From Sorghum bicolor (lineage: Eukaryota; Streptophyta; Magnoliopsida; Poales; Poaceae), in the NCBI RefSeq assembly GCF_000003195.3, contig NC_012878.2:5398462-5462461 (forward strand): a stretch of DNA of 64,000 bases, written 5' to 3'. Positions within the stretch are counted from its first letter, which is position 1, and each line of letters begins with the position of its first letter. The translations under genes and the position numbers were made by a program. The notes beneath the pieces were generated by a model. The model searched no databases, was not told the DNA's origin, and saw nothing but the letters and a program-made list of their open reading frames with translations. This document shows, piece by piece, positions 13,859 through 26,049 of this stretch.

Positions 13859-15321
13859 TGAAAGGATCAAGATGCCCAAAAGGGGGGGTGAATTGGGCTT
13901 CTCTAAAAATTTAAGCAACCTATAAGCTCCAATTCAACCCCTTGTGCCTAGTGTGACTTAGAGAGCTACCAGATAAAAGTTTTGCAACCTAGTTCCAATC
14001 CTATTCTAGCATGGCAATTCTAAGAATGTAAAAACACAAAGTAAATGCTAGAAAGTAAAGGAGTAGTGGAAGAAAATGCTCGGCGATGTTTTGCCGAGGT
14101 ATCGGAGAGTCGCCACTCTCCACTAGTCCTCGTTGGAGCACCCGCGCAAGGGTCTTGCTCCCTCTTGGTCCGCGCAAGGACCAAGTGCTCTCTACGGGCT
14201 GATTCTTCGACACTCCGTCGCGGTGAATCGCCCAAAACCGCTCACAAGCTTGACACGAGCCACCCACAAGAACTCCGGGTGATCTTCGTGCCTCCAATCA
14301 CCACCGAACCGTCTAGGTGATGGCGATCACCAAGAGTAACAAGCAAAGAACTCTCACTTGACCCAAACAAGGCACTAGAGAGTGGTGGATGCACACTTGA
14401 CTCTTGGAACTCACTAGAGGAGGATTCTCTCAAGAAATCACTCAAAACTCAATCCTCTCTAGGCTCTTTGCAACTCTCTTTCTCCACAACAAGTTTCTCT
14501 GATGTTCAAATGGGCAAGAGAGGTCTCATGGACGAGGTGGAGAAGTATAAATACTATCCACGAAGTCCAAAGGTCGGCCAACCGTTTTCCACTGAAAACG
14601 GGGTCACCGGACGCACGTTATGTTGCACCGGACGCACTGCACCGAGCGTCCGGTGTGACATAACGGCTACCTGCACTTTTCTCTGACAGGTCACCGGACG
14701 CTAACTCCCAGCGTCCGGTGCACCGTCCGGTGCTCGGGGAAATTTTACATGCTCCCTGCGCATGGGACCGGACGCTACCCGGTGCGTCCGGTGCTAGCGT
14801 CCGGTGCCTAACCCTAAGCACTGGCCTGTTCTAACTGCTAAGGACCTCACCGGACGCACTCACAGAGCGTCCGGTGCAGCGTCCGGTGCCCCTTTGGGCA
14901 CCCAAACTTCGTCGAAACGCGAACGCTCCAAAACGAAGTTGGTTCCTCTCGATCTCTGAGCTGCCTAGTGCTAGGTTTACCAAGTGTGCACCACACCTAA
15001 ACCTAAAGCCTTGCCTAAGTCAAGCTACTAGATCAAAGCCCCTCTTAATAGTACGGTCAAAGGAAAACAAAGTCCTAAACTACTCTAAGTGCCCTTCTTC
15101 ACCATATGGCACTTAGACCTAGTCTAGTCTTGACGATGTCCATCCATCCTTTGAAAACCAAAACGATTTCCACTATTAAGCAGGCATGTACGTCCTTGTT
15201 CATCGAGTACCTATATACCATGACCTTACCTATGACTTTGCCTCTGCAAAACACACGTTAGTCATAGTAATCAACAATGTCATTAATCACCGAAATCACT
15301 AAGGGCCTAGATGCTCTTTCA
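13859..15321 (-). mobile_element. Solo LTR, 1463 bp, GCTAC target duplication
   Basis: The plus strand starts TGAAAGGATCAAGATGCCC and ends GATGCTCTTTCA (TG...CA), with GCTAC immediately on both sides (13854-13858, 15322-15326). No internal domains are present, so this is an LTR left by recombination between two LTRs. Read as an LTR it probably lies on the minus strand, by comparison with the minus-strand LTR+gag at 33728-34921. It carries the inverted CACCGGACGC cluster at 14604-14889. Its short frames are not genes. Confidence 0.88.
14604..14889. repeat. Cluster of CACCGGACGC / GCGTCCGGTG inverted motifs inside an LTR
   Basis: At least five CACCGGACGC-like motifs and about six GCGTCCGGTG-like motifs in both orientations, spaced irregularly over 290 bp, able to form several alternative stem-loops. 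A related cluster lies in the LTR at 49427-51313. CpG-rich in an otherwise ordinary LTR. Confidence 0.8.
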
Positions 15322-15326
15322 GCTAC

Positions 15327-16277
15327 CTAAATTTGGAATAGGTCTTGTATTTTGGGTAACTGTTGTTGTAGACAGTAGCGCAGTGTATGTGTCTTCATTT
15401 AATTTCTCTCCGTGTGTTTGTGTGGTCTCTCCTCTCACAGAATGTATTATTTCGACAAGAAAAAAAGTGCAAGATAAACAAAATACATCACGTACAATTA
15501 GGCAAATAAATAACACCAACCTTTTTCACTCATCATGTTAATTATTGCCTTTTTTTATTAAGTTTAATTATTGTCTTTATTTGATTGGCATCTACACACA
15601 TCAGCACTTTAAGCAAAGTGTTAAACTTAGATTTGTTAACTAATGGAGTAATGCTGCCTTCATCATGGTCCTTAATTATATTGGATGCCAAGAGGAATAG
15701 ACAAGTGAGAGTCCATATGTATGTGCCACTATGTATATGTTTGTAAAAAACCAAAGTTTCCACATATACTGAGCATACAATTATTTGAATTTGTCATGTT
15801 AATATAACTTCATCAAAATTGTTGTCACAAGCACTGTTTTACTCATTTATATCCCACAAATACTTAACCATCAAATCTTCAAATAAAACCATGTATGTTG
15901 CCATGTTGGTGTTCTTCAAATCAACCTACAATTAATGGATGGCTGTAGTAAGTGCCACGTTTAGCGATCATGCGTCACTTAAGTAAACACTAAAATTAGT
16001 GAGCTTAAGTGCACAAGTCATAAGCTATAGTAGCTATATATATGTACCTAGCTAGCTCGATCGAACATGTAGTGTGCATCCCAATTATCCACGATCGTAA
16101 CGATAGTAGATTAGATACATAGATATGTCGCCGTGGTGCAACCAGAAACCAAGACCACAGGAACCACAAGAATACAGTGACAAAAGGCTATGTGTATGCC
16201 TACTTGCCTAGGGTTTTATTTTACTTTGCGCACATTTGCTATAGTTATTATTTACAAAGATTAGAATCTAGGATATA
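15327..16277. other. Intergenic, no feature seen
   Basis: AT-rich sequence with short frames only on both strands. No exon chain, domain or terminal inverted repeat was recognised. Confidence 0.5.
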
Positions 16278-16512
16278 CTCCCTCGTCCCAAGAAGAATGA
16301 AATTCTATAGTTTTGAGATGAGTTAAACTTTGTTAATTAAGTTTAATAAAGTTTATGAAAAATAGTAACAGCATATTTCAGAGTTAATCCAATCACGTCT
16401 AATTTGGTATCATAAATATTATTAATTTTTCATATAGATTTTGCTAAATTTCACATTGTTTCTCTTCTAGAGAAGTGGGAATTGTATTCTTTTTGAGAAG
16501 GATCGGAGGAGG
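16278..16512. mobile_element. Stowaway-like MITE
   Basis: Starts CTCCCTCGTCCCAAGAAGAA after TA and ends with a diverged reverse counterpart (TTGAGAAGGATCGGAGGAGG). The interior carries the usual AATTTCACATTG-type text. The right end is not exact to the base. Confidence 0.65.
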
Positions 16513-17546
16513 AGCTGGTAATTAACATCACAGCAAGTAAGATCAGGCAGTCATCAGGCAACTACAACTTTTTGTAAAGATATTCAGACAAAGAGACAAA
16601 AAGAGAGGCTAAACTACGCTAGCATTGCACAAATCCTTTCTGTCTGGTAAAGTCGGTGCCCTCTGACCATAATTAATTAAACTAGCTTTCGCTACACCTC
16701 CTCCTCCATGCATGCGTGCGTGTGCAAGCGAAACTAATTAAAATTAAAACTAAAAGCGCCATCGTCCTGCCGGCCGGGATGATAGATGTTGTTCTTATCA
16801 TCTGATGACATTTGTTCCAAGAATCTAAGGCATAAATTATGCAGGACTCTATGTGTCCTGCCGGTAGTACCTTCCAAACTAACACTTGACCTTACGTGCA
16901 TGCCCTAATAGCTTTATCAAACTAGCAAGCACCACTAATTAATCCGTGACATTGTTCAATCATGCACTGCGCCGAACGGAACTGGGTCCTGTCTGCCAAT
17001 AATTTAAGTACTACTCTCCTGCTACGAATTGAATTTCATTTGACTATATATACTATTATCACTACTACATAAACGACATTCAGTGATGGCATGCACTTGT
17101 AGTTTATAAAGATCAGGTGAGAAAGTGATGAATGAAGTATGTATATATATATGTTGAAAACATTGCATCTGGCATATATCATAATCTATCCATCCGGCCT
17201 GTTTGAGAGGATAAGTACAGGTAGTTTAATTTAATACTGTTATGATACATGATTAAGCAAAAGTTCCGTGAAACTATACACCAATAATGATTCATGCATG
17301 CACGTAGGTACAATCACACACTGTGAAGCAAGTATGCATCAGCATGCATGCATTATTGACGGTTCATGCATGCATGCATGGAGGAGCATTGCACTTGAAC
17401 AATGTCTTCGATCGACGCCCCAATTATGTATCTAATTGAGTTTGTTTTGTTAGTTAGGCCATTAGGCAGTAGCTGATGATGGAGGATGATAGATTAATTA
17501 TATATGTGGCTAGCTAGTGATGTGCCTGTTGCATGCATTAGACTAA
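16513..17546. other. Intergenic with CATGCATGC runs, no gene seen
   Basis: AATTAATTA-rich sequence. CATGCATGC runs lie at about 17293-17300 and 17344-17382, a second RY-like cluster besides the one near 13.1 kb. CACTACTACATAAACG at 17068 resembles a CACTA end, but no partner was found. Confidence 0.45.
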
Positions 17547-17776
17547 GGCCTTGTTTAGTTCGTAAATTTTTTTGTTTTTGCTACTGTAGCACTTTCGTTT
17601 TTATTTGACAAACATTGTCCAATTATAGTGTAACTATGCTCAAAAGATTCATCTCACGAATTACAGGTAAACTGTGTAATTAGTTTTTATTTTCGTCTAT
17701 ATTTAATACTCCATGCATACGACTAAAAATCCGATGTGACGGAGAATCTTGAAAATTTTTGCGAACTAAACAAGAC
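17547..17776. mobile_element. Tourist-like MITE (GGCCTTGTTTAGTT family), TAA duplication
   Basis: GGCCTTGTTTAGTTCG ... CGAACTAAACAAGAC, 230 bp, with TAA at 17544-17546 and 17777-17779. Nearly colinear with the copy at 19055-19286, suggesting recent common origin. Confidence 0.87.
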
Positions 17777-17779
17777 TAA

Positions 17780-18588
17780 GATTGATCACGCTGAAGACCA
17801 CTGTTTGGGAATCTGTTGGCGCATGTGTGCTTCTCTATATATCTATCGGACAGACTATAAGTAGGGTTAGATGCCGTGTTGTAGCTCTCTCTATGCAACC
17901 AAAAGGCGGATGCTTTGTAGCCTTTTTGTCTGCTCTAATTTAAATTTCTTTGACTCTAGGAAATGGATGCACCTGCTTTCATTAATTTTCTCAGTTTGAT
18001 GCTCGATCGGTTAAGGCCGAGCGCTCGAGAGGCAGTTAAGTTGGCACTATATATGCGAATCAATATATTCTTACACAAAGCATGTTTATGTATGTGATGA
18101 TCTCATTTCGCAACTTACACGCATATGCTACTACGAGGATGTTAGAGAGCATCACTTCAGGGCCTTTGTGGATGCACTTGTGTATCTACCTCAATCCATT
18201 TATGTTAGAATGGATTAGGATCTCCAACGTACATGAATTAAGGTGGATATAAGTGTGTTTAAACAAGGTCTCATACGATTTCTACGGTACATCAAAAGAA
18301 CCGCATGTTTGGCCATCTATTTAGTTATGTCTAGATAAATATGAGCTATTACCTTATATATCGTAGAGGTAATGGATGAAAGATTTGTCTACATATTATT
18401 TATTTAATTCTAGAGGTTATCTCGGTAAACACAATTCATTGGAAATATAAATACGTGGGAAAATTCAAGCAAAATATACCGGTAAAGACTGGTTTGTTTT
18501 TACTCCTGTGATAAAACCAAAATATGAAGTTTATCGTCATTTTCTCACCCAAAACGTTTAGCTATACTGTCGTCGTGATCTTCTTCAT
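17780..18588. other. Intergenic, no feature seen
   Basis: No exon chain or repeat boundary could be supported on either strand. Confidence 0.45.
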
Positions 18589-18929
18589 GAGCATCTCTAA
18601 GGGTTTTGCATTTGAGGTTTGCATTTGAGTAATTTGCCAAAAAGCTCCAAAAGAGGTATCCAGCGGTTTTGCATTTGGAGTTTGCAATTTGGTCAACTTG
18701 GCAAATGAGGGAGCAAACTTGACAAAAATGCCAAGCTGTGGACGACTTTGCAAACCTGATCGCGCGAAGAAAGCGCGCGCGCCTGGAGACCTTCTATTTT
18801 TATCCTTTGCCAAGTCCATATGCCAATTCTCTTGGAGATGGCCTACTTTTATGCTTTGTATTTTGTTTTGGAAGTTTGCAAATAGCAACAAATATCAAGT
18901 CAATTTGTCAAAACCTTTTGGAGATGCTC
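18589..18929. mobile_element. Non-autonomous element with GAGCATCTC ends
   Basis: GAGCATCTCTAAGGGTTTTG on the left and AAAACCTTTTGGAGATGCTC on the right form an inverted repeat of about 20 bp with a few mismatches. Subterminal TTTGCATTTG / GTTTGCAAAT motifs recur inside. No clear target duplication, so the superfamily is open (Mutator-like or Harbinger-like). Frames on both strands here are by-products. Confidence 0.7.
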
Positions 18930-19054
18930 TTAGTTGTATGTTTTGCACGTGACTATGCATGAGCCTCCTTTCTTGGTCATGTAATCATGTTCCTCGGCAA
19001 TCACCCAGCCCTGCAGTAGTAGTACACTTCTTCTGTAGCGAACACGGCCCCTAA

Positions 19055-19286
19055 GGTCTTGTTTAGTTGGCAAAAATTTTGGTTTTTGGCTATTGTAGCA
19101 TTTTTGTTTTTATTTGACAAACGTTGTCCAATCACGGAGTAACTAGGCTTAAAAGATTTATCTCACAAATTACAGGTAAACTGTGCAATTAATTTTTGTT
19201 TTTATCTATATTTAATGCTCCATGCATGCGATCAAAGATTCGATGTGATAGAGAATCTTGAAAATTTTTACGAACTAAACAAGGCC
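19055..19286. mobile_element. Tourist-like MITE (GGCCTTGTTTAGTT family), TAA duplication
   Basis: GGTCTTGTTTAGTTGG ... CGAACTAAACAAGGCC, 232 bp, with TAA at 19052-19054 and 19287-19289. Confidence 0.88.
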
Positions 19287-19738
19287 TAAATTAAACCATG
19301 ATTCATAGTGGTATATTTCCTTTTACCGTACTGCAATGAAATGACATACACCATACTGAACACTCTGAGTATTTTTTTTTTCTTTACCATAGGGTCACTA
19401 GTACATGCTCCCTCCATCCATATGTCATAATTATGAGTTTCAAGCAAGTTAAACTTTTCTAATTTTGACCATCTATACTTAAAAAGAGTAATGATATGGT
19501 TCCATTTACTTGCTAAGAGATAATACCTTAAACGAATTTAGATCATTTTAAAATTTTATGAAATAAATAACCTAGGTAAGAAAAGAAAAAAAGAATATTC
19601 CTAAATCTCCTCCTCACGGAGAGAAAAAGAAGCGGGACTGCGGACCTTCCATGTTCGTGTGAGTGCGGCCGTTCTGGTTCGTGCAGCCGAGCTACCTGTG
19701 GACCAAGGTTAAATTTAATCATCAATATCAAATATCCA

Positions 19739-19803
19739 CTCTATATCTATATCTATATCGATATCGATATCTATATCGATATCTATATCTATATCTATAT
19801 CTA
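19739..19803. repeat. (TATATC)n / (TATCGA)n microsatellite
   Basis: About ten six-base units of TATATC, some TATCGA, in 65 bp. Variation among units suggests an old repeat tract. Confidence 0.9.
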
Positions 19804-19809
19804 ATAATA

Positions 19810-20547
19810 ATATTAAAAAAATTTCTGTCACTTTTAGATTTTAGTCCAACCTAAAATCATTACGTTCATGTTGTATTCGTGTTTTTTTTTCGTTTCCATC
19901 TTTGTTTTTACTCCCGCTGCTTTCTCTCTTTTTTTTCCTTATATACCGCTTATGGGCCCGTACGTGGGGTCTCGGTGAATGTGGCGCCTCCACCCCCCCA
20001 CGGTGATTTCCATTCATTCTTTTTGTTATTCTTTCTACGTTTTTTATTTTTTTTGGTTTTAGTTTTCTGATGAAGTAACTCTGGTTTTCTCTTTGAAACT
20101 TTGATCCGTACTTAACAAATAAACACTTTGATTACTAAGTTGTTAGTTTCAAATAGGAATAAATTATGACATGAATTAGCCGATGGCTTAACTACTTATT
20201 AAATTGTAAATTAATATTGAGCAATTTTTCATCCAATTTAATTAAAATAAATGTTTCTTCAAGATGTTCACACATAACAATGCAAATATCTATGTTTTCG
20301 TCCGCGAGTTCGCCGTCCCAGTCGCTCGCCCGTTCCACGAGTTCGCCATCACAGCCACATGGTCGCCGTGACTTCACCTTCGTAGCCACCCTGTCGTTCG
20401 CTAGTTCGCCGCCGCAACTGCCCTTTCATCCCCTCCCGTAGCCGCCAAGCCACCGCTTAGACACTGGCAATTGTTGTTGATGTGCGACCGTGGTGTTGGA
20501 AGTGGGGACGGGTGCTGCTACCGTACTAGGGCCATCCGCCATGATTG
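19810..20547. other. Intergenic, no gene supported
   Basis: Pyrimidine-rich sequence, then a GC-richer patch at 20290-20460 with short open frames on both strands (TCGCC-like repeats). The patch could be a fragment of a gene or element, but no domain is recognisable. Confidence 0.4.
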
Positions 20548-20552
20548 GATCT

Positions 20553-23478
20553 TGTAACACTCAAAATTTGGCTCTTTTAAAAATAGATGAATTTGACTTT
20601 ATTAATTAATTTTGTGAGCATTTTCAATATAGGAAAATAAATAAATTTGGAGAAAATAAAATTAAATATAAGTTAGGCCAATACTTTGTTGCATACATGC
20701 TGGTGCATTTATTTATGTGATGAGTGGATTTAAAGAAAAGATGTTTGAATTCAAAAACTCATTTGGAAAAGAGTTTGAAAATTTTGTTTGGAAAATAAAA
20801 AGGAAAAGCTTTTCTCTCTTCCCTCCCCTTCTCTCGGCCATTTTGGCCCAAAACCCGCGCGCCCCCTTTCCCCTTCTTGGGCCTCGCCCAGCCGATCCCC
20901 TCTCTCCCCCCTCTTTCTCCCTGGCGGCTGACGGGTGGGGCCCACCCGTCAGGACCACCGCCTACCTCCAACCGCTGCGCCCCGAGTCTCTCTCCCGTTT
21001 GGAAACCGCCGAAGCCGCTCTCCCCGCGCCCACGTTCTCCGCCCCCCCCCCCACCCCCCCCCCCCCCGCGCGCGTCTCGGCTTCAAGTGGAGGGAGTCCG
21101 TGCGCTCGAGTCCTCCCCTCCTCATTTTCCCCCTCTTTTCCCTCGGCTCTGCTCTCAATCGCGAGTGCGCAGAAACCGTCGCCGGAGTTCTTCGCCCGCC
21201 GCGTGAAGCTCCCTTCCTGAGCCGGTTTCGCTCCGATTTGGCGCCGTGGTGAGCTTCCTCTCCCTTCCCTCTTTCTCCCCATCCGTTTCCCGAGCAAAAC
21301 GGGGTCTTCAGTCGCTCCGGCCGCGCTCGCCGGAGAAGCTTCCCGCCGCCGGCCATGGCGCAGCAGCTCGGGTGTTTCCCGGAGCGTTCCAAGGCCGGGG
21401 ACGCGTTCCCCTCGCCCTCCTCTCTCTCCCAGCGGTCTCGGTTTAGAAAACGGTCTGCCGTAGCCCCCTCGCGCCCAACTCCGGCGAGCCTCGGGCCTGC
21501 CAGCAATGGCGCCGCCGCCTCCTCTCCCCTCTCCGGCCGGCGCGCCACCCCTTTCCCCCTCTGTTTTTTTTGTTTAATCCCGCGCGTCCGTTTCTAATCG
21601 GACGGCTGAGAAGAGCCGATACCCCTTCGGGGGCGATTTTGATTAAGAGACCCCCGGAAATCTCAATTTTGCGCGCGCAGTCCTCGGCCAGAGGAATTTC
21701 CAGGATTTAATTCATTTATTTAAAATCGTTTAAACTCTACCTTATTTACAGAATTGCCACTACATTGTTTTAGCTATAAAATCGTCGTTTGAACTCCGAA
21801 TCGATCCGTTCAAGTTGCGTTAGTTTCGTAATTTTGTAAGCTTCGCGTTGGTACCACTGTTGTTTAGGTTTACCACTGTTAGATTTCCTAGTTAACTACA
21901 AGTCCGTAGATCGCTGTTGAAATCCCGTTCAAAGCGTAACTTTCGCGTCGTAAGTCCGTTTTTCGTGAATTTCGCGTTGACGTGATCGTAGCAGCACGTA
22001 GATGATTTTGGAAAACTTTTATTTAATTTATTTACTGCTGGTGTACTGTTCTAACTTTAGGAATTGTTCTCTTGCATGTTTGTCTTGGTATGCGTGATGA
22101 TTGTGATGTATTGATCGAGCCCAGACGGTGAGGAGTATTTCGGGAGTCCGGAGCTCTTTGGGGACTAGCAGGACCAGCAAGAACAGCAGGAGTACGTGAA
22201 CCAAGGCAATTATAGCATGGGCCTACCTTGTTGTCCTACTCATTTTTAAGCATTTCACCCTGCATTTGTATAATATTGCAAACTATAAGGACATCCTAGC
22301 TGTTGATGACAATTACCTTGTTCCCAAGGGTTTTTATTGCATATGGGTAGAAGTGCTAGTGCTCTAACTCCAATTATATATGATCTGAAATCAGTGATGG
22401 AACCATGGTTAATTGATTAAACATGATTATGATAAATGGAACATAGGGCTATGGTACAAATGACTGTTGGTCATGTTGTCCTAGACCCTCCGTAAGGACT
22501 TATCTGTCGGCAAAAGCTGGGACTTACAGTGCAACCGGGAGAGTCATATGGCTCTGACTTTAGCTCAGTAATAGGACCTTTTCTAACTCGTTAGAGGTTA
22601 CCCGAAAAGGCGCAAGAGGCGCTTGCCACTTTGGGTGTAGGGCTGCCCCTGTTTCTATGAGTATAGCCGCGATGGAAATGTGCCATAGGAAAGGGGGGTT
22701 TTCTACATCTGCCTGCCGAGAAAATCTCGCGGCCCTAACTGGTTAGAATAGGCCTATGGAAGGCTTCATAGTGTACCCTGCCCGCTCACCATGGTAGTGT
22801 TTGGGGGTCGACGGATCCCGGGCATATGGGCAACACGACTCATGGTGAAAGTGCACAACCTCTGCAAAGTGTAAAACTGTTATAACAACCGTGCTCACGG
22901 TCACGAGCGGCCCGGAAAACTCACAGAATAACTGGTTACTGATGGCTATATGGTGCATGATGATGTATAATTATGCTTTAATGTGACTTATTGACTTACT
23001 ATGGTTCTAATAACTGATCATATGGGATATTTGGGAGCTTAAGCATAAACTAAAATAATTAATGATAAAACACTGACCTACTAAAAAGCTGATGCAGTAA
23101 ACCTAGTCTAGCCTGTTTGAGTCTCATAAATCCTCATGCTATGCTTGTGGAGTACGAGATGTACTCACGCTTGTATATTTCTTTTCTTTGGATAAAAATC
23201 CCGGATGGGTAACAGATGGTGGTGGCTACGAGGACTACCCTGAGGACTATTAGGCTTGTGCTTCACCAGTCGACCTTCCCTGTGTGAGGGCCATGAGATA
23301 GTTATCTTAGATTATCATATTTATATTTCCGCTGTTATACCAGACTTTGTGATGTAATAACTACGTTTGTTGTAAACACTGCGATGATGGTATTTAATTT
23401 GTGACTTATGTGTGTGATTGATCTCTGGGCGCACATAAGTTTATGCATTCAATTTCTTCCTTGAAATTGGGTGTGACA
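20553..23478 (+). mobile_element. Solo LTR, 2926 bp, GATCT target duplication
   Basis: Starts TGTAACACTCAAAATTTGG and ends GAAATTGGGTGTGACA. These ends are inverted (TGTNACAC / GTGTGACA) and TG...CA. GATCT sits directly on both sides (20548-20552, 23479-23483). The style TGTGACACCC...GGGTGTGACA is common in grass Ty3-gypsy LTRs, so gypsy is likely but not proven. The strand is arbitrary. The GC-rich block at 20820-21600 produces many overlapping frames on both strands with no domain; it may be the LTR promoter/leader. Confidence 0.92.
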
Positions 23479-23483
23479 GATCT

Positions 23484-24917
23484 TGAAAGTGCAACGACCG
23501 CTCGGATCTTGAAGAGATGATGTCATCGGATCTCTTGAGGAGGTGCACTGCGCTAGCGTCTTACAAGAGAGGAGGGAGGGCTGAGGAGGGAGGAGGGGTG
23601 TGTTGTTGCTGATCTGGGCGCTGACCTCGACAGTGTATGCAAGCGGCGCTGATGCGTGAATGGAAAAGAGATAAAGGAATGTGATCAAGAGGCAAAGAGA
23701 AAGGGATCCGAGGATAGTTGATACGGCTATGTTTGAAAAAATAGCTTCCCAAGAATCAAATTAATCAATCGAATCAAACACTCAAAACTAAGACAGATTA
23801 TTAGCAAAGACTAAGAGAGAAAAGGATTCAAGACAAGATAAAAAGAACTCTGAGAAGCTATGCCAAGACAAGGACTGATTGTTTCCAGGAGAAAATAAAT
23901 AACAGCTCAAATAAAAGAAAATTTTCTCCAAGAAGAAGCCTAACATGCACAAGGAGTCAGGAGTCCGGATTTTGTGCTAATTGTGGATAGAGCCGCCAAA
24001 TTTCCTCGCCTTTGCTGTAGGCCGCTCGAGGCACGTGCGACGCTGGCCGCCTCTGCCTCCAACGAGGGAGCTCATCCCACCAAATCCGCGTGCTCGCCGG
24101 GTTCGCACTCTCAAGCCACGAGGTGCTCCATGTCGGTAGAAGAGCATGGCCACAAAAATATACATATTGAATCGAATAATTTGGCATTTACATGTAACAA
24201 TACACGGGCAAATTTGTTAGTTAGTTTTAATATAACTAATCGTATCATGTCATATTATATCATATCCAAATTATGATAGTCAAATTAAGTTATTTGCTAA
24301 TCAAATTATGTCATATCTAAAATTGCAAAATAAAAAGATTTATCATATCTAATAGATCACACATGTATCAATCGGATTTAGAAAAAAAAGTTTTTATATC
24401 TAAAAATATCTTTGTTTATTCCATTTTACAAAAAATAATAAATAAATATATATTTCCCTTATTATGTCATAGTTGATCTAATTAAATAAATGAATCATAG
24501 TTATATGAGGGTACCAAAAGCTAGTAGAGATATCATCATTTAGGTCTCCAATTATATTAGTATAAAAATGCATCCTATAATTAACCTAACAGTACTTATT
24601 CAGTATCATAAATGTTATTAATTTTTTATATTTAGTTAAATTTGAAATTGCTTGACTTCTTGGAAGTGAGAATAATATTTTTTTTAGGGATGGAGGGACT
24701 ATATATCAATCTCTGTTGTTTCATAAAGTTGCTTCATTGTCAGATTTTGAAATCTTGCAGTGGGCAAGCAAGAATGATGCCTAGGAATCGGTTTCTCACT
24801 CGATAGTGATACTAGTTTCAAAAAATAAAAAATATCCATGCCGCATAGTTGCCGCCACCACGGCCCCACCTAGTAGCCACCGAAGATGATGTGAGCACCG
24901 TGTAGAGGAGTGATTAA
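23484..24917. other. Intergenic, no gene supported
   Basis: No coding chain. A diverged Stowaway right end (GGGATGGAGGGACTA) lies at about 24687-24701 without a clear left end. 23955-24140 is GC-richer with short frames on both strands. Confidence 0.45.
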
Positions 24918-25565
24918 GGGCCTGTTTGGATCATGGCTAAATTATTATAAATTAGATTGTGCATAGAATTGTTACAATAAAGATTATATATTATAATATA
25001 GATGTGGTTGTTAAAGTGACAAATTCCTATATTATCCTTTAGATTGGCACAAATTGGACAATCGATAAGAGGGCAAGTTAGACTTTCAGCATCCCTAATT
25101 CCCTAAAACAAGGTCCCACCTGGATTATGAGATTATAGTAACTACGAGAATACCCCACGCATTGCTGCGAGAATGTAGTGGATTACGTGGCATGATAACA
25201 TGGACAAACAAAATACTTATGTGTTTTGCTGAAGTGGACATTATAATTGTATGGCTAGTAGATTTTAGTTGTGAGTGATAGTGCATTGCTTAGTTGGACA
25301 GTTTGCATATTGAGAGAATGTAGTGACTTGTGGACACTACAATTACATGGGCTAGTATATTTTTAATTGTGTGTGATAGTGGGTTACTTAGTTGGACAGC
25401 TTGCATATTGAGAGAAATAAGTAGTGGGGTTTAGCTTTATAGAAGTATAAGATAAGATCAGGGGTTGTGATCCCCTCTCTCTATCACATATATAATCAAT
25501 CATGTTTAGATCAAGCTTGATTATATAATCTGATTATTATGATCACAGGATATCCAAACAGGACC
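24918..25565. mobile_element. Tourist-like element, 648 bp, TAA duplication
   Basis: GGGCCTGTTTGGATC ... TATCCAAACAGGACC inverted ends with TAA at 24915-24917 and 25566-25568. Larger than usual Tourist MITEs. It contains a 96-bp direct duplication (25234-25329 and 25330-25425). No transposase coding is seen. Confidence 0.85.
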
Positions 25566-25567
25566 TA

Positions 25568-25745
25568 AACACATCACACATCGATTCATCCACATCATAG
25601 AGAGAAAGAGAGAGAGGGAGGGAGATTAAACACATGACATGTCGATTCATCCACATCCACATCACATAGAGGGAGAGATTGAACAAATCATATATCAGTT
25701 TATCACATCATAGAGAGATGGAATCACATATCGGTTCAACAAATC
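25568..25745. repeat. Imperfect direct repeats, AGAGAG-rich
   Basis: Three imperfect repeats of about 60 bp with the core CACAT-TCGATTCATCCACATC and GAGAGAGGGAG purine runs. It abuts the right end of the preceding element. Confidence 0.6.
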
Positions 25746-26049
25746 GGCCTAGCCATAGGCTAGGGCACGGCTTCAACACTGGGGACACGTGTCAGGGATG
25801 TTGCCTACTCCCCCAACTCCTCTCACGCTAGATCCACCGGCTGCTCCCCGTATAGGGGTTGCCACCACTGCTCTAGGGTGCACTCGTCGAGGAGCTCCAC
25901 CCGCACACCAGGGCCGGGGTGAGGCGAGGAGATCGAGATATCTACTGATATGAGAATGGAGTGTGAGACAAAGACATGACATAGAAACAAAGGATAAGGG
26001 AGAGAAAAACACGAGGGAGAGTGCAGGCGGATGTGAAATCTTGAACTTA

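Noticed and set aside
14604..14889. CRISPR-like regular repeat array
   Set aside because: The motif is short, inverted and irregularly spaced, lies within an LTR, and the genome is eukaryotic.
17068..17100. CACTACTACATAAACG as a second CACTA end
   Set aside because: It does not match the end at 26279, has no clear subterminal repeats and has no partner.
20717..21597. Several long overlapping open frames on both strands
   Set aside because: They lie wholly inside a solo LTR in a GC-rich block with few stop codons by composition; no domain, Pro/Arg/Ser-rich translations only.
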